From Capra hircus (Eukaryota > Chordata > Mammalia > Artiodactyla > Bovidae), in contig NC_030817.1 of NCBI RefSeq assembly GCF_001704415.2, positions 55,227,550-55,291,549 of the forward strand: a stretch of DNA of 64,000 nt, given 5' to 3'. Shown one piece after another: positions 11,937 through 24,039 of the stretch. The number at the start of each line of letters is the position of its first letter. Position 1 is the stretch's first letter. Both the position numbers and the translations under genes were made by a program. Under the pieces are notes generated by a model. The model did no database searches, was not told the DNA's origin, and worked only from the letters and a program-made list of their open reading frames with translations.

Positions 11937-12203
11937 CGGAGAAGGCAATGACAACCCACTCCAGTACTCTTGCCTGCAAAACCCCATGGACGGAGGAGCC
12001 TGGTAGGCTGCAGTCCATGGGGTCGCTAAGAGTCTTCCACAACTGAGCGACTTCACTTTCATTTTTCGCTTTCATGCATTGGAGAAGGAAATGGCAACCC
12101 ACTCCAGTGTTCTTGCCTGGAGAATCCCAGTGATGGGGGAGCCTGGTGGGCTGCCGTCTATGGGGTTGCACAGAGTCAGACACAACTAAAGCGACTTAGC
12201 ATA
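11937..12203 (+). repeat. BOV-A2 SINE with 9-bp target duplication
   Basis: Full dimer in plus orientation, starting ggagaaggcaatg and ending agcgacttagca. Flanked by cttgtcagt at 11928-11936 and 12204-12212. Confidence 0.95.
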
Positions 12204-12647
12204 CTTGTCAGTATAAAATAGAATGCATTCCTCCTAAGTTCAGGAAAAAGAAAAACATGTTCCCTTTCACCATTTCTATTCAGCACTGTACTGGAGTTTC
12301 TAACAAGTACAATAAGGCAAGAAAAAGGAAAGACATCCAGAATGGAAAAGAAATAAAACTGCTTTATTCAGAAATAACAAGAAAATCTGATGAAGTCTTA
12401 AAAATAAAAAAACCTAATAGAACTAGTAAGTTAGCCTAGTGAATTTGCAAGGTGTAATGTAAGATCAATATGCAAAACTCAATTATATTTGTCAAAACCA
12501 GCAACAAACAATTGAGAAAATAATACCATTTACAAAAGCATTGAAAAATATGAACTTAGGATAAATCTAACAAAAGATGTATAAGATCTATAGTTGAAAC
12601 TGTAAAACATTGTGGAAATAAATTAAAGAAGATCTAACAAGTAAATT

Positions 12648-12702
12648 TCCCTGGTGGCTCAAACAGTGAAGAATCTGCCTGAATTACAGGAGACCCATAG
12701 AG
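12648..12702 (+). repeat. Bov-tA SINE head fragment
   Basis: Only the tRNA-like head (tccctggtggctcaaacag) remains, embedded in old L1 text. Confidence 0.6.
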
Positions 12703-13303
12703 AGCTATTCCATAGCTCATAGTTCAGAAGACTCAGTACTAAGACAGCAATTCTCCTAAAACTGAGCTATAGATTCAAAGTAACCCTAATAAAAATTCCA
12801 GAAAGCATTTTTTGAGAAACCGATGATGAGCTCATTCTAAAACTCACATGGAAATGCAAAAGACCTAGGAGATTCCAAACAACTTTGAAGAAGTCAGGAG
12901 ATTAATAATACTATCTGATTTTAAGACTTATTGCAAAGCTGCTGTAGTAGTAATCAAAACAATATGATATTGGCACAAAGACGAACAAATTAATCAATGA
13001 AACACAATAGAAAGTTCAGAAACAGAAATACACGTATATTAACAAATGATATTTAACAAAGTTGCAAAGCAGTAAAGAAATGATCTTCTCAGGAGGTGAT
13101 GTTGGAACTCCCCGTATGCCAATAAAAAGTGAACTTTGAGTCGTATTTTTGAAGTACTATATACAATTTTTTTTTACCATACACAAAAATTAACTCAAAA
13201 TGTAAAATCTAAAACTATAAAAGTTCTAGGTGAAAGCAAAATAAAACCTTTGTGACCTTTAGTTAGGCTATAGTTTTTCAGATACTACTCCTAAAATACA
13301 ATG

Positions 13304-13322
13304 TATATATATATATATATAA
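13304..13322. repeat. (TA)n microsatellite
   Basis: Short pure TA run within old L1 sequence. Confidence 0.85.
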
Positions 13323-13519
13323 CAAACTGATAAACTAGACAATCAAAATCGTAAATTACTGCTCTTTAGAAGACACTAAATAAAAAGACAAGAAACATAC
13401 TGAGAGAAAACATCAGATACATCTGTAAAAGGGCTTATATCTAGATTTTTTAAATTCTTGAAACTCAGTAATAAGTGGAGAGGAGGACAACAGATTTGAA
13501 CAGACACTTCAAAGAAAAT

Positions 13520-13714
13520 AGAAAGTGAAAGTTGCTCAGTCGTGTCTGACTCTTTGAGACACCATGGACTATACAGTTTATGGAATTCTCCAGGCCAGAA
13601 CACTGGGGTGGGTAGCCTATCCCATCTTCAAGGGATCTTCCCAACCCAGGGATCAAACGCAGGTCTCCCGCATTGCAGGCAGATTCTTTACCAGCTGAGC
13701 CACAAGGGAAGCCC
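13520..13714 (-). repeat. Bov-tA SINE, full head retained
   Basis: Minus-orientation Bov-tA. Its left target duplicate tcaaagaaaat (13509-13519) has its partner tcaaagtaaat at 14138-14148, 424 bp past the end of this SINE, because its head was duplicated around a foreign filler (13715-14104). Confidence 0.88.
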
Positions 13715-14104
13715 GCTGAGCTACACAGTAGCCTGAAAACTAAGGTGGAGACAGCCTGGGAGCAACTGTGAGTGTCAGAGAGCTACCTTAGTGCAGGGCA
13801 ACAGGTGAGGGAGATGGTGAGGGGCAGGCAAACCTGGAAACATGGATCTGTGGGCATTTGGCGCTTAGTAATAGTAATGATGACGATGTTGTTGATAACT
13901 CACACTGCTCGTGTTTACTAGTGAGGCACCATGCTGAGGACTCTACATGCATAGATTTAATTCTCACAACGAACTATGAAGTATGTGTGTGAAGAGAAAA
14001 CTAAGGCTCAGAAATAAAAGCCTAGATTTTCAAGCCTGGTGATTGCAGAGTAGTGGGGTCTCTGAGGCAGGATAAACAAGGTAGTGGTTAAGAGCATGGA
14101 TTTG
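13715..14104. other. Genomic filler with MIR pieces, inside a Bov-tA in L1
   Basis: 390 bp bounded by two copies of the last 33 bases of the Bov-tA (13682-13714 and 14105-14137, one difference). It holds a minus MIR-like core (about 13900-14045, aatctcacaac-type text then aaactaaggctcagaaa) and ends in a MIR 5' start (gtagtggttaagagcatgg). MIR is far older than the L1 and SINE around it, so the piece must have been captured from elsewhere. Confidence 0.6.
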
Positions 14105-14137
14105 GATTCTTTACCAGCTGAGCCACAAGGCAAGCCC
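14105..14137 (-). repeat. Second copy of Bov-tA head end
   Basis: 33-bp direct repeat of 13682-13714 with a single g/c difference, followed immediately by the right target duplicate and L1 sequence. Confidence 0.85.
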
Positions 14138-14515
14138 TCAAAGTAAATGTGAATGGCAAAAAAACAATGAAAGATGTTCAACATCACTAGTCATTAGAGA
14201 AGGGAAAATTTAAACCACAGTGAGATATCTCAAAATCCATCCGAATGCTAAAATTAAAAGGATAATGTCAAGTGTTGGTGAGGATAGAATAATCACATGC
14301 TGTTAGTAGGAATGTAAAGTGGTACCATCAATTCAAAGAACAATTTGGTAGTTTCTTTGGCTGCTAAATATACACTCACTACATGATGAGACAGTCATCC
14401 TAGAGACACAAATAGCCTCAAGCCAGTTAAAAAAGAAAAAAACAACCCACAAATACTGAACCCTATAGTGAATGTAAACTATATACTTTAGTTAATAATC
14501 ATGTATTGATAAATA

Positions 14516-15654
14516 AATTTAAGAATATAAAGATTTTATGCTTAAAATTCCTCATGTGGGAGTGGGAATTCCAATGCACCCTAAAAAAGTACAATCTTGG
14601 GGTTCTCTTCACCACTCCAAACAGCCTTGCCATTCCTAGACTTACTTGTAGCTTCAGAAGTCTTGTAGAGCAGCATTTTCTGGAAGTAGGTAAAACTTCC
14701 TGACGTGGAAAGTGGGAAGACTCCAGGCATTTGCTCCTGTGAGAACTGGAAGAAGTTTTGAAAGTTCTGGGAGATGATGTGTTCTCTTGTTGAGGAACAG
14801 TTTGTTCTGGCAAGTCAGTCCCATGGAGAAAGGTGAGGCTAAGCCTCTGGTGCATCAGAGTCTTTTATCTTAAGTAGCCCCCAGCTCTTCCACTGCCCAG
14901 GTTAATCTGGCTCTTCACCTCAGCAGGCCCGCGTTTCCACTTTTATGGAGGGTTGGCTTCCCGGATGCTCGCTCGGACACTCCCTCTCTTTCCCCTTCCA
15001 CAGAGCCTGGTTCATTTCATCCTCAGTAGGGTTCCATCAAAGTCAAACTTTGGTCTCACTTTCCTAGAGACTTCAACCTAGAATTCAACCTTGGAAATCT
15101 TCAAGGTCGAATCTCTTACTTCACAAATAATGTAACAGATTCTATGAGGTAAGGTGACTTTCATGGGGCCATATAAGTTAATAATTTGTTTTACACCTAT
15201 CCTCACACTGTAGGCCATTGGATAATCTAATTGCTACCATGACAATATGTCCGAGACTTTCAGCCCTGATTTCAAATATTCTGTATAGTCATCAGGTCAC
15301 ATTAAGAATTTGACTATCAGCAACTACTACTGCAGACGTGTTAAAAGGGACAACCTTCTGGATGCAATAAATTTCTGTTACTGAATCCAACTTTCCAATT
15401 CCAAAGTGCTGAATTTTAACATTTTTAGGGCAATGAATCCCTTCTTTAGGAAACATGAAAGCTATGAATCCTTTCCACCCAGAAATATTTACCTAAAAAC
15501 ATAAAATTTTGTTCCAAAGACAACTATGCAATACATGACAATGAAAATCCTTAATCTGATAGTAGAAATGTCAGCATATCTGCTATGTGGCAAGGGAATA
15601 TTCTTAAAGAACTCATATCCTAACAAAGAGTTGCAAATATTTATATGGTATGAC
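14516..15654. other. Single-copy stretch, no gene seen
   Basis: No SINE or LINE recognised after the L1 3' end. A 118-aa minus open frame (14499-14855) has no recognisable domain and starts inside the repeat edge; I do not regard it as a gene. Confidence 0.4.
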
Positions 15655-15800
15655 ATATTATAGAGCACATTTAATCCTCACAACAACCCTGTGAGGTAGG
15701 TATAATATCCCAATTTTACCCATGAGGAAACCAAAACCCAAAGCAATCTGAAGATGTGCCAAAATTCACACAGCTAATAAGTCTGCAGCCTGGACCAGAA
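15655..15800 (-). repeat. MIR SINE
   Basis: Minus orientation with the well-conserved core text tttaatcctcacaacaaccc, then gtgaggtaggtataat and acacagctaataag. Confidence 0.85.
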
Positions 15801-16061
15801 CATAGGCTTTTTGTTCCCTATTCAAAACAGTTTCACATATAATATTTTCCATTTTGGAATGAAGGTTCTGCTCAGGGAAAACTCATTGGCAACCCATTTC
15901 AACAAGCAGTTATTTTTAAGATTGAACAGCAAGTATGAGAGGACTATAAAAGACTGCAGATTGGCGCCCTATCGAGCTATTTATAGTTGCACTCTGTGTC
16001 ATGGTCCAGGCACAGGTTGGAAAAGAACTTCCAGACCTGAGACAGAATGAGAGGGAAATAA

Positions 16062-16067
16062 TTTATT
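16062..16067 (-). terminator. LTR polyadenylation signal
   Basis: Canonical AATAAA on the minus strand, about 70 bases downstream of the LTR TATA box. Confidence 0.7.
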
Positions 16068-16130
16068 AGAATGGGAGATGCTGTTAGCAGCTCGAAGGAG
16101 AATGGGCGTTGAACAGGGATCTCTAGTCCA

Positions 16131-16140
16131 CTTTTATACC
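16131..16140 (-). promoter_or_regulatory. LTR TATA box
   Basis: ggtataaaag on the minus strand in U3 of the solo LTR; could drive minus-strand transcription toward 15.99 kb. Confidence 0.7.
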
Positions 16141-16402
16141 CAGGGTACAAGTGGGACAGGGGTCTTGCGGGTCATTTGCTGATTGTATGAGGCATGTATA
16201 TCGGGTAGGGGAAGAGTAAGGCAAATACCTTCTCCCTGTGGTGGGTAGGAGGGAGAGAGGTTGTACTGCTCAGGAGGACCTGAAATCATTAATAGTTACA
16301 ATATGGGGAAGGGAAGGACAATAAGGGTCTGGTCTCTCTGTTACTACATTCCAAGACCCTCCTTGGTTTTATCTGCTCTTTAGTCCTTGGGTCACCACAC
16401 TC

Positions 16403-19400
16403 CGCAAGCACTACTTACTCCCAGGCACGGTTACCAGGAAAACGTCATTAGAATTACAGGCTTTGGAGTCCAGACACTAAACACCATTTAAAGGAAAACA
16501 AAACCAGATGCCAGAAGTGGTAAGATACACAGGTTTGTTTTTTGTTTTTTTCCGTAGTTTGGAAATATCTGGCCTTTTCCCAAAGAACAGCTTAGTTGTG
16601 AGAACAGCCAATAACATCTTAGGAAAGGCATAAAGTATACCAAAAGGGAGCTATGAGAGCTAGAAAAAGACTTGGAAGCGTCATAGGAAGACTAAGATGT
16701 CAGCAAACTTGCTAAATGACCAGAGAAACGCCTCCAGTAGGGCAAAGCAAGGTGAGAACCCCTGATCAATGCATAAGTCAGAGATTTCAGAATCTCCGTA
16801 AAGTCTCCGGTCACACTTTTAATGACCCAGAACTCTTCCTTTGGCTATCTGCTCAAAGAAATGAAGATGGGGAATCTCTTGTGACTTCATGCCATTGTTG
16901 CTGGGGCGGGTCCATGAAAAGTAAATACTGTCCAAGGACTGTGGCAGTTTTTTGAAAGTTTTCAAAAGCCCATGGTAATGGAGCAAAATATGGTGGTGCT
17001 GCTCTTGTTGTAGTGAAGACATCTGTCCCACTTAACATGCTACCCATCATTACAGGACTTTGGTACACAAAACCCTCTTTAAAATATTTCGTAAAATGAC
17101 AGTAGTACAGCCAATGTCCTTCATCTGACTTTGTGTCTTTAAGTTAGAGTGTCCATCCACTCAGTACATTAGTTCCAGGGTCTTTTGGACTCTGGCCAGG
17201 GGACCTTGAGACCCTCTCTCAATTTGCTTCAACAGAAGGGAATACCTTCAAAACAGACCATGTAGGAAAGAGTTCCCAGATCCACTCAAAACCCACCAAG
17301 CCTGTTGCCAAAAACTCAGTTACTTTTCAATGTCTGCTTTATAAAACTAAAATACTAGATACACAGTAAACCTTTAGTCTCTCAGAAGGCTATCGTCCTG
17401 TAAACTTTCTGTATACTCTTCCACCTGCAAGGATATGGAAGATCTTAAATACCTTCATAAAAGTACTTCCCCAAAAAAGGCTCTCCCATCAAGGGGTGAA
17501 AACCTCAGCTCTTTCCGCTGTCCCACCCAGTCTCCTCCCTAGTCTCAGCAAAGACTCTTAACAACCCTTAAATATTGACGCTCTCTTCTGCAAAAGTGGG
17601 GGGGGGGGCAGGTATATGTTCTCTGGTTTTTGGGCTTCCTGGACTTTAGGAACCCATAAACTGGATACCAAGTTGTTCTTCTTCAGATTATTATTAATAT
17701 TTTTGTTGTTGTTGCTATTTTGGGATAAAGATGCTTCTTCCTCCTTCTTTGTACTTCCCAACTTTCTCACAACTTCTTTTGCTCTCTTTAGCACATAGCA
17801 GGACAGCCAAGCAAGAGCCCAGGGTGTGCTGCTGGTGAATAACCTGCAACCTCACAGAAGGGCTTCAGGGAAAGATGTGATCATTGACCCCTCTCACAGT
17901 GCCTTGTGGGTATGGCACCCAGACACCGGAGACATCCTGTCCCTGACTCACTTCAGACCCCTGCCGGCTGCCTATAACATTTCCCCAAACACAACCCCAA
18001 AAGAAGCAGTGAGGAGAGTCTGAATCCTTAGACCATACATTTCAGCTGGTCTTCCACCCTCGGGCCAATAACAATTAAAAAAGAAAACTTCAGGATCCAT
18101 TCCAGGGGCAGAAGTCTTCATTTCCTTAGTCCCCTCCTTACCTATACATGCAAAAGGGAGTTCCTGGAAACCTACTTCTCACCCCACAATCCTACAGACA
18201 GCCTAGACATTATCTCCCCACTACATATGAGCTCTTATGGAGCAGGGACGGACTCTTGCTCATCTTTTATCCTCAGTACCTATATAGGACTTGGCATGTA
18301 GTCAGCACTCACTGTAGGAAGGAGAGGAGGGAGGAAGGCAGCAAAGTAGAGACAGAGGGAAGGAGGTTTAGTTCTTTCTGGTTTCTGCGTAGGTTTCTTA
18401 TGCTTCTGCCCTAGCCTTTGTCCTTTCCTCAATATTCCTCTATCTTTCCTTTCACATAATCTCTAACCGGAATCATTTTTTCCTCTTAATTCTCCTCCCC
18501 CCAAGTTTTTCTCCTCTGCTGTTGTAACCTAAATTCCCTAATGTTTTTATTCTCTACGATTTTTCTGGTTTCTCCTCTCCTTACTCTAGTTTTTTCTTCA
18601 TTCATGGCCTCATTTATTTTTTCCTTTATGGTAAGGATTGACAGACCTAAAGCAAGTGAGAAGAAAAAACATTCTAAAAAGAGGAATACCTCAAAATGAT
18701 GAAAAATGAAGCAATAGCCAAAAAGAAGAGGCCCACAAAAGCAAGGCCCAAGGGTTCAGGAAATAGAAATCATTCTTTCCCCTGCCTTTGTCTTATCACA
18801 AAGAACAAGACATTTCCATTCATGTATTTTCTAACCTATTCTCTGGCTTCTTCAAAGTTACCCCAAAAACTCTTCTAGTTACCATCAACCTAGGAACTGA
18901 TGCTTTCAGGGGTATGTCTCTTCATTCAACACAAGGATACCAGGTGCTTTTTCTGCACACTGCTCAAAGAGGCAGCTCGAGGACCTGCTCTGAGTGACAG
19001 CAAAGGCCCCAGCTAGCATCCTAACGCTGCAGCCGAGCCCTTGGCTCAGTACCACTGCTACGCATCCCATGTTCCTCCCCATTTTCTGTTCAAAATGCAA
19101 CCTCCCTCAGGGCTGATGCCTCTGCCAACTCCCTCTTCCCGGTTCTAATCTGAGTTCCAACAGCGTCTGGCCTCATCAGATGATCTCACAACTGGAGGAA
19201 GGGACAAGACTCACAATCCTTACAAATTCAACCCTAGCTTCCCACCAGAATCCAACACTCTCGCCAACTTTGTCTAGTTTGACAGCATAGAGGGCATGTT
19301 TTTGGTGGGGGAACAATAGCACAGGCTAACTTTAGGCACTTTGCTGATACAAGCACGAGGAGAGAGCTAGGAGACCAAAGCAGCAAATTACCAAAAAAGA

Positions 19401-20879
19401 TCTCCCCAGTCCCCTTCTCCACCAGACTCCTGCTACTCTTGACACCCACTCACCAGAACTTGAATGCTAAATGGCCTTCAGTCTCAGGATTGGATCCCAA
19501 ACTCTTAACAACCCTTAAAATTGCATTTGACTGCCATTTCATTCTCTCCGCAATATTGTTTCTATCTTCCAGGCCCAGTTACAGAGACAGGGTAATAATT
19601 CAGGAAGGAAGAATCAGTCTTCCTGTGAGTCCACACGTGTATCTTAGGTGAGGAACAACTATCAGCAGTGATGTGCCATCCTCTTTTCCTTCGGGTCCCT
19701 GAGGACTGCAGTTAAGTCTTTTCTAATGACTATTACCATGGATGTGAATAGTTCCTGTACCGGCTTAACCTATTTTAAAACAAGTTCTAAGAGCGGCCCC
19801 ACCACAGGACCTTAAAAAAGCAGCCTTTCTTAATACCCCAGGTATTATCTATTTTATTTCCCTAGTTCTGGTTTCTGGGAAAAACACCCATCCCCAATCC
19901 CATAATGCCCAGGACCTCTGGTAAGCCTAGACCCAGATCCAGCCCAATATCATTTCAGGGCTCCAGTACAGGACCACCACAAATTTTGCCTTATCAACAG
20001 ACAAACTTCAGAGCCTTAATGCAGCTCACATACCCCACTTAACCTATAAGCCAGAATGTCTGCCTTGCTTAAGACACCAGACTCTTCCTCCCACTAGGGA
20101 GGGAACCCACTGGAGGGCAATATTCTTTTGTCTCATCCCCTAAACCTAACAGCATGCTTCACTGTTAACCCTAACTGTAACCCTAACCATAACCAAGTGA
20201 CTTCTCCAATGACATCAAAGTGACTTAAAAGTCATTTGGGGAATTCCTCATATCTAGTAAGAAGGGGAAGAGAGGTTAAACTATTGTATCCTAAGAGATG
20301 AAGAAGGAGAGGGCTTTGATAGGGAAAAGAAAGGAACGGAAGGAAAATAGAGATGGCCTGAATGACGACGGGAACCCCTAGGCTTGTCTCATGGCGACAG
20401 GAATCTGGGTGCAGAGGCCGAGTCCATGAAACCCTAACTGGGTGGAGGTGTCACTAAACTGATGGCAGTGATCCCATCAGCCACTCATAGCAGGAGGCAT
20501 GTCTGCTCCCCTCTTGGAATCAGAAAACTTGGCTAAAAATCCTCAACCTTAAGCTAAAGAGAAGTCATCAGCTCAAACGCTGTATTTATGGGTGTAACTA
20601 CAAATTTTACCCAATTTAACATCCACCATATAACCCCCTGCCCAAGACAAGGTTTGAAATGTTCCAGCGGTTCCTCCAAGGCCACCCCATAGGCCGGCTG
20701 CATTATATTAATAAGGCTTGCGCAGGTCCAACCTAATCATCCTAGAGGAAGAACTCTTTTCCTAAGGCCACGGTCACCACAAGAATATATGGCTCTGCTA
20801 CAGTTCAAGGCCTGGGCAACAGTTTAGTTTTTCGAGTCTCCAACCTCCACAGCCTCTCGACTGGCAAGCCTGCTGCAGC
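16403..20879. other. Long single-copy stretch without recognisable genes or young repeats
   Basis: No ruminant SINE or LINE is visible in about 4.5 kb, unusual for this window. Frames up to 88 aa occur but show no domains. It includes an 11-G run (17598-17608) and a degenerate telomere-like tract (20166-20194). Confidence 0.45.
20166..20194. repeat. Degenerate interstitial telomere-like tract
   Basis: Four imperfect CCCTAA-type units (taaccctaactgtaacccta and onward) in otherwise single-copy DNA. Confidence 0.6.
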
Positions 20880-21615
20880 CTGGAGGGCGTGTGGCCATCC
20901 TTGACTCCAGCAGTGAGCTTAACGGAAAGAAGGCTGCGGAGGAGCTCGGCCAACGGCTTTCAACGACAGCCCGGCCCCTCGCGCCCTTCCCAGCCCTCTC
21001 CCCAGGCCAACCCCGGAGTCTTCCGGGTGACTGGGCAGGGGCGCGGCTGGTGCGCAGGGTTCTCAGAGCTTCCCTGCCGGGATCTGACCAATGACCGGGC
21101 TGATGTCCAGGTGAACGGTCGGTGGTCTCTCTCCTGGGCAGCCCCGCCTCCTTTCATTCCTGTGACCTTGGAGTTCTGTGCACGAGCCCTACACCACGCG
21201 CTGAGACGTTGGGGATGTCACATGGACGCTCTTTGGCTGGTCGCAGGCTGGGGGTTCTGTCCCGCTTGTGGTGGCTGTCTGCCCATCTCCCCCCAACAGC
21301 AACGAGACCCCATGTGGGCCCTCTGGATGCCAGATTAGCAGCTCTACACTGCACCTGGGGAGACAGACCAGTATGCCTTCTCCTTGCCCTCTTCAGCTCT
21401 TCTGGTCTCAATTTTTTAACCTGAGGAGTTGAACAGTCTGTGACTATTCTGGATCGTGGGGGCAGGGCAGGTGCCCCTTCCTCACCTCCTAATCCTCCCC
21501 AGAAATGAAGCCATTTCTCCTTTTCCCTGCTCCACTCGATTCTTAGGCCGGGGTGTAAGCCTCACCCCGCCCCCTTTGCCCAGCCGGCCCTCTGGCTCCC
21601 ATCTGCAGGTAAGAG
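20880..21615 (+). promoter_or_regulatory. CpG-rich block with promoter and 5'-exon features
   Basis: From 20880 to about 21310 CpG dinucleotides are frequent (roughly 30 by eye in 400 bp) in contrast to the flanks, and GC boxes occur (ccccgcctcc near 21145, caccccgcccc near 21563). At 21606-21615 the plus strand has ctgcag/gtaagag, a near-perfect splice donor. Together these suggest a transcription start and first exon on the plus strand, perhaps non-coding. A 149-aa frame (20889-21338) is open but has no recognised domain; frames stay open easily at this GC content. No TATA box seen. Confidence 0.45.
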
Positions 21616-23990
21616 GGCTCTGGCTGAGCAAAGGTGGTCATACAATCCCTTGTTCTGAAGCATCTGAGGCATCTGTGTTCCTGTCACTCCCACGTTCCTG
21701 GCCTCTCCTGGGTCTTCTTGGCATTTCTATGTCCTTTCATCACCCTCTCCTGGGTCTCAGTTGCTCACATGCCCTTTACCTGGCTACCCTTCAGATCCAA
21801 AGGGCTTCTGCCCATGGCAAGCAATACCTGTAAGTCTTTTGTGCTTGGCTTATTAAACTCAGGCATTTAATGAATACCATTTTGAAAAACATTGTTAATG
21901 GAGCATTACCTGTTGATAACAGGTTTGATAAACATCACCTATATTATCTAAATTATAAAGTTAGTATGGTGGAGTCTTTTGAACAATGGGTTAAACAGCC
22001 AACACAACTTCTTACAAGAACTATAGGCTTTATAACCTCTAACCTCCACAAAGGCAACAATTAAGCTTTGCTTCACAGACCTATTCCTTCCTAGGGCAGA
22101 TGGAGAGAGATTTGCTATAATGGGAGCAATGGTTATTTAGTAGTGATGAGATGAATGCTTTCCATTTTCCTTTTATCTGTGTTTTCTACAATGCAAATAT
22201 ATTTTTAAAGGCTTTTTAAGAGATATGAAGAGACTGTGGGGACAGGGAACCAAGCCCTTTCACAACCTGATCAAGAGATACCTGTTTGCTCTTACAGGGA
22301 ACTTCCTCTAATACTCACAGGCCTTTCCCACACAGTATGGTTCTAACAGAAAGAGGAGGCAAGGGCAGCTTAGGGCAGGGAACAAGGAACTGGTATGGAA
22401 AGGGTTAGTGGGGATTCTGACCATGGTTTGGGGCCAAAGGAACTGAGTGATTAATTATACCTTCCCCTAAGAGAAGGACCAGAGGACAACTCACACTGCA
22501 TACTTGTGAATTGGGAGCAGACTGCCCTGTCACCAAGGGATCTCCTGTAGCTTATTTATTCAATCCTTGGGTAGCTTCCCCATTCACTGGTAAGTGTAAA
22601 GCCAGATTCTGAATGATGGCTACCAGAGTATTCAGAACAATTTGAGAGCGTCTAGAGGTTAAGACTTGGGATTTGAAATTGGACAGGACCAGCTTTCATC
22701 TAAGCTTTCCGCACAGATGAGGTGTGCTACCTTGGGCAGGCCATCCAATCAGAGACTCTGGTTTTTCATCTCTAAATGAGTGTTGACAATGCTTGTTGTC
22801 AGGATTTTCATACTTCACAGTGCCTGTCAGGTAGTCCACGCTTAGATGAGAATTAGTAGCCCTTTTCCTGCTTCCCCACCACCAAAGGAGCCATAGCCTC
22901 CTTTAGTGTGCACCTTATCCTCGTCTGTATGCCCAACACTCTATGAGAACCCAGTATTAGATAGTGGAGCTGAGATGCATTCCTTTTCACAGAACCCTTT
23001 GCAGACCCTGAGAAAGGGTACCCCCAACCTTCACTGTCCTTTAGGGTGTGCCAGGGTCTAGGATCCTGGGTCTTTGGAGTAATCTGACCAGAGCTGGAGA
23101 GTCCATCTTCCCCATGGGGAATGAAGAGTCTCACACAGGCTCTGAACCAACCTCTTAAATATGCAGTGCCCAGCTGAGGGCCAACGGTAGAGGGGCCTGC
23201 CCACTCCCAATCTGAGGCTGACTGACCGCCCCAGAACTTCTATGTTCCCTGAAAAGAAACACTTCAGTCACAAGACCCAGGATACTGTCCTCTCCTCCCC
23301 GGTTAAAATTATATCCTCCATAACAGGAAAGCCCCTGTCATAGAACTCAGTCTTTCTGCAGTCCCACCTCCCCAGCAGGGCCTCTTTGTTTACCTTATAT
23401 GCCCCTCCCCGAGCCGTGATCCCCAGGAACACTCTTCCCCTTCATGCCTTACCCTCCTCCCTATGAGCTCCAAAGCCCCCAGCACTCCGGCTGCCCAGCG
23501 GCCCAGCTGGCTTTGGTGTGGGGAGCTTCCATACCTGCTCTGCAGACAGAGGGGCCCCATAGCTTCTCTTCAGTGCACTTCTGCACTTCCTGGAGCAGCC
23601 TCTTTATCTCCTTCTCCCACATCAGTCCCCAAAGGGGTCTGAGGACAGGTGCATCAAGTCTTGAGAGAGGCATCTCCGGCTTTAAAAGTAGGGCTTTGGG
23701 GGTGTTGACTGGGAACTGTCAGATCTAGTCTGTCCATAGAGACAGAGTTGGATGGGGGCTCCTAGAGTCCCATTTTCAGATGTGAACCCACTTTGCTTAC
23801 CTGCCCTACCCCTCCTCAGCCACACATGGCTGGACAAAGTCCTCTCTCTGTGACAACATATATAGAATTTGTGGAGGGAGTGGAGGAAAATTTGTATCTT
23901 TTTATTTCCCAGAAAAGAAACATGTATTTGATCATGTGTGTCAGAAAGTGGAAGGAAATGCCAAAATGGATAAACACAGTAGAATTTCTA
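21616..23990. other. Single-copy stretch after the CpG-rich block
   Basis: No gene recognised apart from a MIR near 22.7 kb. The segment could be an intron of a transcript beginning at the CpG block. Confidence 0.35.
22650..22850 (+). repeat. MIR SINE, diverged
   Basis: Plus orientation: gaggttaagacttgggattt, then accttgggcaggcca and ctggtttttcatctctaaat, in MIR order. Confidence 0.65.
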
Positions 23991-24039
23991 AATTAGCCAG
24001 GAGAAAGTGAAAACCAAGGAAAGCAAAAAAAAAAAAAGA

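Larger units (their letters stand above)
11308..14515 (+). mobile_element. Old L1 LINE, ORF2 to 3' UTR, heavily interrupted
   Basis: L1 ORF2 reverse-transcriptase text (ccatttgacaaaatccaaca) at 11308-11457 resumes at about 12222 (aatgcattcctcctaag) where an intact L1 would continue directly, so 11466-12212 is inserted DNA. The C-terminal ORF2 region runs to about 13509 and again from 14138 into 3' UTR text ending near 14515. Later insertions are an unknown segment plus BOV-A2 (11466-12203), a Bov-tA scrap (12648-12702) and a disrupted Bov-tA with a genomic filler (13520-14137). No frame is intact. Confidence 0.8.
15995..16397 (-). mobile_element. Solo LTR of an endogenous retrovirus, 403 bp
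   Basis: Read on the minus strand the element starts TGGTGACC and ends GACACA, giving TG...CA termini. A perfect 5-bp target duplication, cactc on the plus strand, lies at 15990-15994 and 16398-16402. A TATA box (ggtataaaag, minus, 16131-16140) is followed about 70 bases downstream by an AATAAA polyadenylation signal (16062-16067), the expected U3-R order. No internal retroviral sequence or second LTR is adjacent, so it is a solo LTR left by recombination. The family is not named here; a 5-bp duplication fits several ERV classes. Confidence 0.88.

Noticed and set aside
20889..21338. 149-aa open frame as a gene
   Set aside because: Lies in CpG-rich DNA with overlapping open frames on both strands and no recognisable domain; only the promoter-like nature of the block is retained.
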